This document shows positions 40,416-48,090 of a DNA stretch of 64,000 nucleotides, in pieces. The DNA comes from Oligoflexus sp. (GTDB lineage: Bacteria > Bdellovibrionota_B > Oligoflexia > Oligoflexales > Oligoflexaceae), in NCBI GenBank assembly GCA_014378195.1, contig JACMOC010000061.1, positions 62,001 to 126,000 on the forward strand, in the 5' to 3' direction. Position numbers and translations under genes: made by a program. Below the pieces are notes generated by a model. It had not been told where the DNA came from and did not search any database. It worked only from the letters and a program-made list of their open reading frames with translations. How positions within the stretch are numbered: the stretch's first letter is position 1; the number at the start of each line of letters is the position of its first letter.

Positions 40416-42335
40416 TTACTTGCCTTCGCGAAGGTATGGCGAGGAGGCAAGATATTCTTCCAGTTTCAGCTTCATCGTCTCGCCTTCGGCCTCGGAGATC
40501 ATTTCCTTGGTCACAGAAGTCGCGATTTGACGGTTCATGCTCTCCCACATGAGAGGCATCTCGTAGTTACGGCTGGTGAGGAGTTCTTCGATCGGGTCGC
40601 CCACGGTCGTTTTGATGATTTCCCAACGGCCGTCTTCTTTCATGACGATTTCCGCTTCGTTGATAGCACCGAAGAGGTTGTGTTCGTTCGCGAGGGACTC
40701 TTGATAGGCTCCGACGAGGAAGAAGCCAAGGTAGTAAGGCTTCGACGAAGGGGAGTGGAGATCAAGAACGCTGCGCGTATCGCTACGGTCGATGAATTGC
40801 TCAAGGCATCCATCCGAGTCGCAGGTGATGTCGACGATCGTGGCTTTGTGAGTCGGTTTTTTCTCGTGGTGAGAAAGTGGGATCACAGGGAAGAGTTGAT
40901 CGATCGACCACGAATCAGGAATCGATTGGAAAATCGAGAAGTTCGCAAGGAACTTCGAGACCATACGCTGCTGAAGGCTCTGGAATTCTTCGGTCTGGTG
41001 TTTTTCGTAAGACGAGAAAAACAGCGCGCGGCGACAGATGCGATAGAACAACTGCTCGGCGGTCGCACGGTCTTGAAGGGACACGTAGCCGAGGTTGAAG
41101 AGAGTAAACATCTCTTCGTAGTACTCGATCGCATCGTGATAATATTCCGCGAAGTTTTTGCGCGTGATATTATCGAGGATATAGTTGAGTTCGGCGAGGC
41201 CTTTGGCCTGCGGCTTGCTCTGCAGCAAAGGGTCAAAGACGCCAGTCGCGGAGAAGCTCTCGGTGCTCTGCACTTCGCGCACGTCAGCGATGACGATCGA
41301 GTGATAGGCGGCGATTACGCGGCCGCTTTCGGTGACGATCTGAGGGCAGACAGTCTCTTCGTTTTTGCAGACTTCGCCGATCTCATAGATGACATCGTTC
41401 GCAAGCTCTTGAAGAGAGTAGTTGGCGCTCGAAGCAAAAGAGGTCTTGCTGCCGTCATAGTCGACGCCAACGCCGCCGCCGATGTTCAAACACAGAGGTT
41501 TGAAGCCCATTTTGTGGACTTTAGAGTACACGCGCGAAGCTTCTTTGATCGCGTTTTTGATGCGCTTGATCTCAGTGACCTGGCTACCGATGTGGAAATG
41601 CAGCATGAAGAGTTTGTCAGACAAACCGGCTTCCTGGAGCATGCTGAGGCACTGGAGAACTTCGATGGTCGTCAAACCGAATTTCGAAGATTCGCCCGAG
41701 GATTTAGCCCATTTGCCCGAACCGCGACTGTAAAGTTTTACGCGGATACCGACTTGCGGGCAATTTTTTGGGTCCTCTTTTGCCTGATCGAGGATCATCT
41801 GAAGTTCATCAGGACCTTCGACGACGAGAACCACGTTTTTGCCCATACCCTTAGCGATGAAGCCAAGGTCGATGAACTCGCGATCTTTGAAGCCGTTACA
41901 GACGAAGAGAGCATCGGGGGCCAGATCGTAGCTCAAAGCGGCGATAAACTCAGGTTTCGAGCCGACTTCGAGGCCGTAGTTATACTTAAGGCCGTATTTC
42001 ACAACGTTATCGATGAACTCACGGCGTTGGTTCACTTTAAAAGGGAACACGGCGCGATGGCTGCCTTGATAATTATATTCCCACATGGCTTCTTTGAACG
42101 CCGAGTGGAGACGGGATATTTGATTATCGATAATCTGCGGAAAACGCATGATCATGGGAGCATGGATACCCAAGGATTTGGACTTGAGGATGGCCTCAGG
42201 CAAATCGATAGTGAGATGTTCTTCACCGGTGGGATGGCACACAACATTGCCATTATCAGCGATGCTAAAGTAGCCAGCGCCCCAGCCATCAATGCCGTAC
42301 AGCTCACGAGCTTCTTGTATCTGTTGAATATTCAT
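40416..42335 (-). CDS. speA: Arginine decarboxylase, biosynthetic (SpeA)
   Basis: PLP enzyme that turns arginine into agmatine, the first step of one route to putrescine and spermidine. 639 residues from ATG 42335, as expected for SpeA (about 630-660). Motifs: YGIDGWGAGYFSI at the start, PLP lysine Lys100 in RAVFPFKVNQRREF, FMLHFHIGSQVTEIK, LNIGGGVGVDYDGS and the C-terminal active-site SGRVIAAYHSIV (with LCLN upstream). A candidate promoter (TTGCAA, 16 bases, TAAAGT) and a seven-base palindrome precede it. A longer frame to 42842 overlaps rsmD on the other strand and I reject it. The head-to-head partner is rsmD. Monocistronic, with its own strong terminator. Confidence 0.95.
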   Translation of the reverse strand: MNIQQIQEARELYGIDGWGAGYFSIADNGNVVCHPTGEEHLTIDLPEAILKSKSLGIHAPMIMRFPQIIDNQISRLHSAFKEAMWEYNYQGSHRAVFPFKVNQRREFIDNVVKYGLKYNYGLEVGSKPEFIAALSYDLAPDALFVCNGFKDREFIDLGFIAKGMGKNVVLVVEGPDELQMILDQAKEDPKNCPQVGIRVKLYSRGSGKWAKSSGESSKFGLTTIEVLQCLSMLQEAGLSDKLFMLHFHIGSQVTEIKRIKNAIKEASRVYSKVHKMGFKPLCLNIGGGVGVDYDGSKTSFASSANYSLQELANDVIYEIGEVCKNEETVCPQIVTESGRVIAAYHSIVIADVREVQSTESFSATGVFDPLLQSKPQAKGLAELNYILDNITRKNFAEYYHDAIEYYEEMFTLFNLGYVSLQDRATAEQLFYRICRRALFFSSYEKHQTEEFQSLQQRMVSKFLANFSIFQSIPDSWSIDQLFPVIPLSHHEKKPTHKATIVDITCDSDGCLEQFIDRSDTRSVLDLHSPSSKPYYLGFFLVGAYQESLANEHNLFGAINEAEIVMKEDGRWEIIKTTVGDPIEELLTSRNYEMPLMWESMNRQIATSVTKEMISEAEGETMKLKLEEYLASSPYLREGK

Positions 42336-42360
42336 GGCTTTTCCCCCGCCAAAAGAGACA

Positions 42361-42378
42361 TAAAGTAGCGATACTTTA
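42361..42378. promoter_or_regulatory. Palindrome upstream of speA
   Basis: TAAAGTA GCGA TACTTTA, seven-base arms, 26 bases before the speA start and overlapping its probable -10 (TAAAGT on the minus strand). Operator-like, partner unknown. Confidence 0.4.
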
Positions 42379-42513
42379 GTGATAATGCAGCAAATTGCAA
42401 GGACAAACATGCGAAGTTCCGAAGAAATTTCCGGTTTCCCGTTTCTCCGTCGCTCGACTGGACAAGCCCTGTTGCGTCCCCTACATTGAAACACTTTGCC
42501 ACGGAGGACAAGC

Positions 42514-43113
42514 ATGAGCTTACGACTGACAACAGGATTCTGTAGCGGAATGAGCCTCCAGAGCCCTGCAGAGGGAACGCGCCCGACATCAGGGAAAGTT
42601 CGGAGTGCGGTAATGAATTCCCTGCAAATGCGTTTGCCAGGCGCTCGTCTGCTCGATGCTTTCGCCGGTTCAGGCGCCGTGGGGATCGAGGCGCTGAGCC
42701 GGGGGGCCGCCCTTGCCTGTTTTGTGGAATCCAATGCCGAGGCCCTTAAAGCCCTCAGGGTGAACCTAAGCGAAGTTGAGCGACGGGCAAAAACGCTCTC
42801 TAAAACGCCAACAATCCGAATTTTCGCAATGAACGCCGCCAAGGCCCTCAGCCAGCAGACCGATGCGAGCTTTGATATCCTATGGTTTGACCCGCCTTAC
42901 GCAGCTCTTCCTCAGCAATGGCCTCTCCTTGTGCCTGAGCTGCCTCGGATTACAGCAAAGGGTGGTCTGCTGGTTGTGGAAAGCGATGAGAGCGGGGCAG
43001 GCTATCTGCTTCAATGGTCTGAGAGGGAAGCGAATGACGCCTGGACGCTCACCAAACAAAAAGCCTATGGTAAGATCGCCGTTAGCTTTTTCGAACGAAG
43101 GGGAGACGTATGA
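42514..43113 (+). CDS. rsmD: 16S rRNA guanine-N2 methyltransferase RsmD
   Basis: Uses S-adenosylmethionine to methylate G966 of 16S rRNA. 199 residues; SAM site LLDAFAGSGAVGIEALSRGA near residue 55, catalytic FDPPY near residue 128 (DILWFDPPYAALP), and RPTSGKVRSAVMNSL before the fold, all typical of RsmD. GGAGG lies before ATG 42514; an upstream in-frame ATG at 42496 is less likely. The stop overlaps the coaD start (ATGA), the common rsmD-coaD pair found in many bacteria. Confidence 0.93.
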   Translation: MSLRLTTGFCSGMSLQSPAEGTRPTSGKVRSAVMNSLQMRLPGARLLDAFAGSGAVGIEALSRGAALACFVESNAEALKALRVNLSEVERRAKTLSKTPTIRIFAMNAAKALSQQTDASFDILWFDPPYAALPQQWPLLVPELPRITAKGGLLVVESDESGAGYLLQWSEREANDAWTLTKQKAYGKIAVSFFERRGDV

Positions 43114-43586
43114 GCACGCCACGGATCGCAATTTTCCCAGGGAGTTTTGATCCTTTTACGGTAGGGCACGAACAGATCGTCCATCAATCTTTAGAGCTTT
43201 TTGATAAGGTGATCATCGCAGTCGGGCAGAGCCTGAGCAAAACCTCGCTCATGTCGGTCGAGGATCGTCTGCAGGCCCTTCGCAAGACCTTTGCTTCGGA
43301 TTCACGGGTCGAAGCCCAAAGCTTTCGTGGTCTTGCCATCAATTTTGCTCGGCAAAACAAGGCGCGCTTTCTAATTCGCGGCCTGAGGAGCTCAAGCGAC
43401 TTTGATTACGAGCTACCGATGGCCCACACCAATCGCGCTCTGGCGCCCGAACTCACGACTGTCTTTTTCCCAACGGCTGCCGATCGCTCCTTCATCTCAT
43501 CGACCTTGGTCCGTGAGATCGTCAAAAACGGTGGAGACTTCCGAGCCTTTGTTCCGGCAGCGTTTGCAGCCCTCCTGCGGCCTTGA
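43110..43586 (+). CDS. coaD: Phosphopantetheine adenylyltransferase
   Basis: Adenylylates 4'-phosphopantetheine to dephospho-CoA in coenzyme A synthesis. 158 residues, normal. Nucleotidyltransferase signature PGSFDPFTVGH (T/HxGH, His20), ATP-binding ISSTLVREIVKNGGD, and RGLRSSSDFDYELPMA are all in place. Translationally coupled to rsmD through ATGA at 43110. It ends before the intergenic stretch with the HTH regulator's promoter. Confidence 0.95.
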   Translation: MSTPRIAIFPGSFDPFTVGHEQIVHQSLELFDKVIIAVGQSLSKTSLMSVEDRLQALRKTFASDSRVEAQSFRGLAINFARQNKARFLIRGLRSSSDFDYELPMAHTNRALAPELTTVFFPTAADRSFISSTLVREIVKNGGDFRAFVPAAFAALLRP

Positions 43587-43645
43587 CCACATTCCCGCTG
43601 TGCATACCGAAAATTAGGCCTTTTTCTTAAGCCATCTCGCAACGC

Positions 43646-43674
43646 TTGACCTCAAAGTCAAAATCGTTTCTAAT
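43646..43674 (+). promoter_or_regulatory. Promoter of the HTH/ImmA-IrrE-like gene with direct repeats
   Basis: TTGACC (43646-43651), 17-base spacer, TCTAAT (43669-43674), each hexamer one mismatch from consensus. GTCAAAATCGT occurs at 43657-43667 inside the spacer and again at 43683-43693 just past the -10, with a partial third copy GTCAAAAATC at 43692-43701. The layout is that of a self-repressed promoter. Confidence 0.6.
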
Positions 43675-43780
43675 GGTAGGAGGTCAAAATCGTCAAAAAT
43701 CACTACTACGGATCGAGCATATGCCCTTGAGCGGCCGCGCCTGATCCCTTGGGCATTCGAGCAAACCATCGGGAGCATCC

Positions 43781-44683
43781 ATGAAAAAGGTTGAGGCCAA
43801 TCGTTATCCGCACTCGGCGACCTTATTCAAGTTCTGCAAAGAAGCATTAGAAATTCGTTACGATGGTAATGTAAAGGTGATTGACCAAGATGTTGGCGCG
43901 ATCCTTGGCTACGATCCTGCGGATTGTAGCCACTGGAAAAAAGGCAAAAAGAACATTCGGTCGCTTACCACTCTGCGCAGCATCGCCGAGCATCTCAATG
44001 TCGATGAGGGACTTTTAATCGACATCACATCGGGCAAAGTCACACTTGACGAAGCCGTTTTCGAATTCAAGGGTTATGGCGATTTCATGCTGAGCGGCAA
44101 ACCCCTTGAAGCCTTGAAAAAAGACTATTTCAAAAATCCATCTCGTTGGCAGGGCGGCAATCAAATCCCTACCTTTGAAGTGCATTTTCATAAACAACGC
44201 AAACAAGTCGTGGCGTTGGCGAACGAGTTGGTCGAGCAGGGGGGGTTCACAGAAACACCACTCTACATCCCAGAGATCTACCGACTGGTGCCAAACGTCT
44301 CTATCGGCAATGATCCCGATCAGACAGAAGCCTTCACGGTTCGTCATGACGACGAAGGTGCTGAGCTGAAAACCGTCGTCAATTTTCAGTCGAATGAAGC
44401 TCGTCCCTACCTTCGTTTCATGGCAGGTAAGGCGCTTTTCAAACATCTTGTCGGTACAGGCCGTATCGCCAGCGACTCACTCAGCGATACACCTTCGGAG
44501 ATCGTCGATATCTTATCCAACGTCTTTGCAGGCGCCTTGCTCATCCCAAGCGAATTGCTCCGCGGGGAAGTCCAAAAGCTCGATATGTCCTTCGATATGA
44601 TTCGCCAGCTGTCGGAAGTCTTCTGGGTCTCTCGCTCCCTGATGAATCAACGCCTCCGCGATTTCCTTGAGCATGGCGACTGA
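43781..44683 (+). CDS. HTH regulator with ImmA/IrrE-like domain lacking HExxH
   Basis: 300 residues. The N-terminal 75 residues are helix-turn-helix like (FCKEALEIRYDG, DVGAILGYDPADCSHWKKGK, TLRSIAEHLNVDEG). The C-terminal half resembles the ImmA/IrrE (DUF955) domain: ETPLYIPEIYRLVP, RPYLRFMAGKALFKHLV, then the diagnostic ILSNVFAGALLIPSELLR. In active ImmA/IrrE peptidases the helix here contains HExxH; this one reads MAGKALFKHL, with no such motif, so zinc binding and cleavage look lost. ATG 43781 is separate from coaD by 194 bases and is driven by a promoter with repeats. Its likely job is to repress its own or other genes. A terminator follows. Confidence 0.72.
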   Translation: MKKVEANRYPHSATLFKFCKEALEIRYDGNVKVIDQDVGAILGYDPADCSHWKKGKKNIRSLTTLRSIAEHLNVDEGLLIDITSGKVTLDEAVFEFKGYGDFMLSGKPLEALKKDYFKNPSRWQGGNQIPTFEVHFHKQRKQVVALANELVEQGGFTETPLYIPEIYRLVPNVSIGNDPDQTEAFTVRHDDEGAELKTVVNFQSNEARPYLRFMAGKALFKHLVGTGRIASDSLSDTPSEIVDILSNVFAGALLIPSELLRGEVQKLDMSFDMIRQLSEVFWVSRSLMNQRLRDFLEHGD

Positions 44684-44730
44684 AAGCCGTTGATCTCTGG
44701 GCAATAATTGACTCATTTTACCGAATTTTC

Positions 44731-44755
44731 AGGCCGCCTTCGGGTGGCCTTTCTT
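44731..44755 (+). terminator. Terminator of the HTH gene
   Basis: AGGCCGCC TTCG GGTGGCCT with one G-U pair, then TTCTTCAGTTTTT. Confidence 0.7.
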
Positions 44756-44844
44756 CAGTTTTTGCAGAAATTTCCTAAAGAATCCTCCGCTTGCTCCGAA
44801 ATCACTTCCGGTACCTAGTCGCCCGACTATCGAGGAAGACTGCG

Positions 44845-46656
44845 ATGAGTGAGCTCTTTAAGCTGAAAAATGGAACGATCTTATTAAGCACGGAAGCACC
44901 GGGTGGAATTTATAATTCGGCCCAGTTGAAAAAGATTGCCGAACTTTGTTCGAAAGAACTGGCGATTGTCAAAGCGACCGAAGATCAAAGGTTGGCACTC
45001 TTTGTGAAAGAGTCGGAGATCGAACACGTTGCCGAGGAACTCAAAGCAACCGGGCTCGGCTTCCGTAATTATCAATCAGGTCTACACCAACCGGTATCTT
45101 GCCTGGGTGAACTCTGCGAAACCCACGATCAGCCGGCGCTGACCACGGCTATGGACCTTACGCGTCTCATGGCGACCTTAAGTCTTCAATCCTCTCTAAA
45201 AATAGGCATAAACGGCTGTGCTCGTTGCTGCACACCCTGTCATACCCTCGATATATCCGTGATCGGCGAGCCGAGCGGTTATCGCATAAGTCTTGGCGGC
45301 AAAACCTCTCAATTTCCAGAGCTTGCTTCATTTTTTGCGGAAGCGGTGCCTGCCAAAGAGCTCCCGCGTTTGATCGCTGCCATCATCGAGCTTTTTAAAA
45401 GCAAAGCGGAAGAGGGCGAGACCCTTAACGAAGTTCTCGATCGTTGCGGCGTTGAAGAGTTTGTAGCCGCGTTAGCCCCTTATAGTCAGGACGCGGCGAC
45501 GCGTGACGATCCCTTTGCTCCTGTCGTTGCGCCATTAGAAGCCGCTTCCGATGAAAGCCTGGAATTGAAAGCGATCATAAGCGAACCTGAAACCGATCTT
45601 GGAACGGACGAACCCGGTCCCGCCCATGATGCGGAAGAAGTATCTGATATGATTGATGATAACGAATCGATGGATCTCGAATTTGGCGCCGAAGACACGG
45701 GCGATTCGAAAGTCTCGGCGCTTCAAGACGATTCCGATATGAATTTTGATTTCTCCGATCCAGATGTTTCAGGCGGCCAGCTGGATGAAATTCCGATCGG
45801 TGGCGGTTTGAATACAGCGCTCAATGACGAAATTCTCCTGAGCACTGACGAGTCGCCTGGGCTTGACGAAATGAATATGCCGGGATTTGACCCCGAAGAC
45901 GTGGTTGAAACCGAAAAGAAGTTTATCCCGGAATCCGATGACGACATTGAAGTTGAAACAAAGGAAGAGGCTGCCGAAGCGTTGGACGATATGGCCGAAT
46001 TCGAGATCCAAGATGAGCTCGTATTCGACGAAAGCGCTATGATAACCGACGACCTGCTAGAAACCGAACTTCTGGATGCTGATCTTGAGGCTGATGTTCC
46101 GTTGTTAAATACAGAAGTGTCTGACATTCCAGAACTTGATGAAGATCTCCTGCAAAGCAATGAAATCGATACGTCTCTGCTCGTAGACGATGAGTCCGAA
46201 GGCGATATGATGAGCAGCGAAGAGGAACAGCGGTTTGAACAATCGATTCAAGCCTCGATCGAAGAAGATCAGAAGATGCGTGATGATATGGAAGAAGACA
46301 TCAACCAATCCGCCCGCGAAGACGCCTTTCGAATCATGGAAACGGCGACAGAAGAAGACGGTGAGAGCATCCCTTTGAATAAGGTCGCTCCTATTAAAAG
46401 CAAGTCTGACCCTATTCAGACCGGTTCTTCTGATTTTGAATGGGATGGAATTGATATCACGGACCGCTCGATGCGAATCAACTTTAGCTCCGGGGCTTAT
46501 CTCGACGTGTCGCTGGACGCTATCGATGCAGCGCAGTCGAAGTCCTATCGCATGGGTGGACAGACAGTATCTGTTTCAAGGGAAGCGGACGGATATGTCC
46601 TGGAAGGTGACGGAATGCGGATGTTTTATCCCCATAAGTCCCTTAGAGCATCCTGA
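44845..46656 (+). CDS. Sulfite/nitrite-reductase-like cysteine domain fused to a long acidic region
   Basis: 603 residues from ATG 44845 (GAGGAAG before it). Residues 1-215 resemble the ferredoxin-like half plus 4Fe-4S/sirohaem part of small nitrite/sulfite reductase proteins: KLKNGTILLSTEAPGG, CLGELC (Cys86, Cys91), KIGINGCARCCTPCHTLDIS (Cys125, 128, 129, 132), VIGEPSGYRISLGG. Typical proteins have Cys-x5-Cys and GC-x3-C, so the spacing here is altered. About 300 acidic residues follow (repeated DE/ES-rich stretches around MIDDNESMDLEFG, DEDLLQSNEIDTSLLVDDES), then a beta-rich end of 80 residues (WDGIDITDRSMRINFSSGAY). Soluble, monocistronic. The redox role is inferred and the fusion looks novel. 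Confidence 0.66.
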   Translation: MSELFKLKNGTILLSTEAPGGIYNSAQLKKIAELCSKELAIVKATEDQRLALFVKESEIEHVAEELKATGLGFRNYQSGLHQPVSCLGELCETHDQPALTTAMDLTRLMATLSLQSSLKIGINGCARCCTPCHTLDISVIGEPSGYRISLGGKTSQFPELASFFAEAVPAKELPRLIAAIIELFKSKAEEGETLNEVLDRCGVEEFVAALAPYSQDAATRDDPFAPVVAPLEAASDESLELKAIISEPETDLGTDEPGPAHDAEEVSDMIDDNESMDLEFGAEDTGDSKVSALQDDSDMNFDFSDPDVSGGQLDEIPIGGGLNTALNDEILLSTDESPGLDEMNMPGFDPEDVVETEKKFIPESDDDIEVETKEEAAEALDDMAEFEIQDELVFDESAMITDDLLETELLDADLEADVPLLNTEVSDIPELDEDLLQSNEIDTSLLVDDESEGDMMSSEEEQRFEQSIQASIEEDQKMRDDMEEDINQSAREDAFRIMETATEEDGESIPLNKVAPIKSKSDPIQTGSSDFEWDGIDITDRSMRINFSSGAYLDVSLDAIDAAQSKSYRMGGQTVSVSREADGYVLEGDGMRMFYPHKSLRAS

Positions 46657-46983
46657 CTATTTTTCGATAAGCCGAGGGGTCCATGCCCCTGCAGGTTCTT
46701 CATCATCGACATCGTCGGGCACACGAGCTGACCGGCGATTTTTCCATTCGCCTGATGAAGTGCAATCAAACGCCCCGCCTTTTTCCTTCACCCAGAAACT
46801 CGATCCTGTCATCTCCGGTATACAATCGGGAAGCGAATCCATGCTCTCGGTTGTTCCATCATAAGCGAGATCGTCGCCACCTGCTCGAGCTGCCCAGCCC
46901 ATCGATGCACAGGAGATTGGACCAAGCAGGAGGGGCGATAGGATCAGAAACAAGGCTATGATAGGGGGTGGCGACGAACGCAT
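46657..46983 (-). CDS. Small secreted hypothetical protein, 108 residues
   Basis: Signal peptide PPPIIALFLILSPLLLGPIS followed by CASM. The Cys is in an imperfect lipobox (Pro at -3), so either a lipoprotein or a cleaved secreted protein. The mature part has four to five cysteines in all (DCIPEMTGSSFWVKEKGGAF ends near FDCTSSGEWK). AGAGGA before ATG 46983 supports translation. Its stop directly abuts the stop of the upstream plus-strand gene (46656), so the two convergent genes have no base between them. Thirteen bases downstream of the 46997 gene, so probably in its operon. Confidence 0.55.
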   Translation of the reverse strand: MRSSPPPIIALFLILSPLLLGPISCASMGWAARAGGDDLAYDGTTESMDSLPDCIPEMTGSSFWVKEKGGAFDCTSSGEWKNRRSARVPDDVDDEEPAGAWTPRLIEK

Positions 46984-46996
46984 TCCATTCCTCTTT

Positions 46997-47935
46997 TCAG
47001 TCTAGATGGGGCTTCTTCTTAAAAATGTTACCCGATGATGTGACGGGGAGCATTAAAAAGCTATTCGTATCGAAAAATTCTTTGAGTTTGGGATAACGTC
47101 CACGCGACTGATAGGCCCAAAACAGCTGACGACGTGGATGGCGATGGTTGGATAAAACTTCCAGGACGTCTTTTTCCTCTTCGCTAAGACGCAATTCGTC
47201 TTTCTGCTGAAGGAGGATTTCGATAGCATCCCGCAGGCGATGATCCATTTCAAGATGTTTGTGCCTTGCTTCTTGAATATCGACTTTTTCCGTCTCTTCA
47301 TCATAAAGAATTTGATAGTGCTGCCAGGCGCTCGCCAAGAGGCTGAGGGTAGGGATGCGTGTTCCGAAATGACGAATCATAATGAGGCACTGATCAACGG
47401 GATGAGTATCAACGAGTATCATCGCGTCGCGCTCCGCGTTGATCAATTCCAGCTCCCCAAGATTATCGCGGCCATCCATAAATGTGTTAAGGATGCGTTT
47501 CCACGTGGGTAGAGGATGCTTGATCGTCGGAGTCTGATCGATTTCGCGAGGTGGCAGGTAATGAACATTGCCCTCGCGTTTGTAAGGGAAAACAACGGCA
47601 TCGTGCGACGTTACATCTTTGTCAAAACTCAACTGCCAAAGATGGATATTGTATTCCATGCCGATACGAAGCGATTGTTTGCCGCGCGACTGACTCTGCT
47701 CATGAACACGAACATGAATCATTCTGCGGCCGAGCAATCCTTCAACGGCTCCTTTGAGTTCGTCTTCGCTATAACCAATCAGGGACGCGAGTTCTTTCTC
47801 AGTCGTAATGAGATCATGCATACCCGATACAGCGCAGTTTAACAGGTAGAGCACTATACTGTATTCGCATTGTCCCAGACGTGCCATAGCCAGAACTTTG
47901 AACCCTGATTCGCTCATAAAGGTCTGAAATGGCAT
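46997..47935 (-). CDS. Hypothetical winged-helix-like protein, 312 residues
   Basis: Soluble. The first 80 residues have a winged-helix pattern (CEYSIVLYLLNCAVSGMHDL, TTEKELASLIGYSEDELKGA, EGLLGRRMIHVRVHE), which suggests DNA binding or an initiator-like role; the rest is helical with basic and acidic stretches (RHKHLEMDHRLRDAIEILLQ). No effector domain recognised. AAGGAG lies before ATG 47935. The small secreted gene follows 13 bases downstream. Upstream is the end of the acyl-CoA carboxylase operon with a hairpin between, so it is probably a separate transcript. Family unknown. Confidence 0.68.
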   Translation of the reverse strand: MPFQTFMSESGFKVLAMARLGQCEYSIVLYLLNCAVSGMHDLITTEKELASLIGYSEDELKGAVEGLLGRRMIHVRVHEQSQSRGKQSLRIGMEYNIHLWQLSFDKDVTSHDAVVFPYKREGNVHYLPPREIDQTPTIKHPLPTWKRILNTFMDGRDNLGELELINAERDAMILVDTHPVDQCLIMIRHFGTRIPTLSLLASAWQHYQILYDEETEKVDIQEARHKHLEMDHRLRDAIEILLQQKDELRLSEEEKDVLEVLSNHRHPRRQLFWAYQSRGRYPKLKEFFDTNSFLMLPVTSSGNIFKKKPHLD

Positions 47936-48033
47936 AGAAGCTCCTTTTCGTTTCCCACATCATCAACACCATAAACGGCTGCCGGTTCGACTCTTGCCAT
48001 TCTGTCTTTTCTGACATGAATTGTCTAGCCTCG

Positions 48034-48064
48034 CTCGCAGCGATCATTATAGGACCGCTGCGAG
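48034..48064. terminator. Hairpin after the acyl-CoA carboxylase operon
   Basis: CTCGCAGCG (48034-48042) and CGCTGCGAG (48056-48064), a perfect nine-base stem with a 13-base loop. It lacks a T-run on either side, so it may work with Rho or act otherwise. Confidence 0.4.
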
Positions 48065-48090
48065 TTGGTGCATAGAGCTTAAAATGAGCT

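Noticed and set aside
40395-42368. 657-codon open frame on the plus strand opposite speA
   Set aside because: It is the antisense of a well-supported SpeA gene, has no ribosome binding site and a composition rich in Phe, Val, Asp and Arg expected from antisense codons.
42336-42842. N-terminal extension of the SpeA frame
   Set aside because: Overlaps rsmD on the other strand; homologous SpeA begins at ATG 42335 (MNIQQIQEARELYGIDGWGA).
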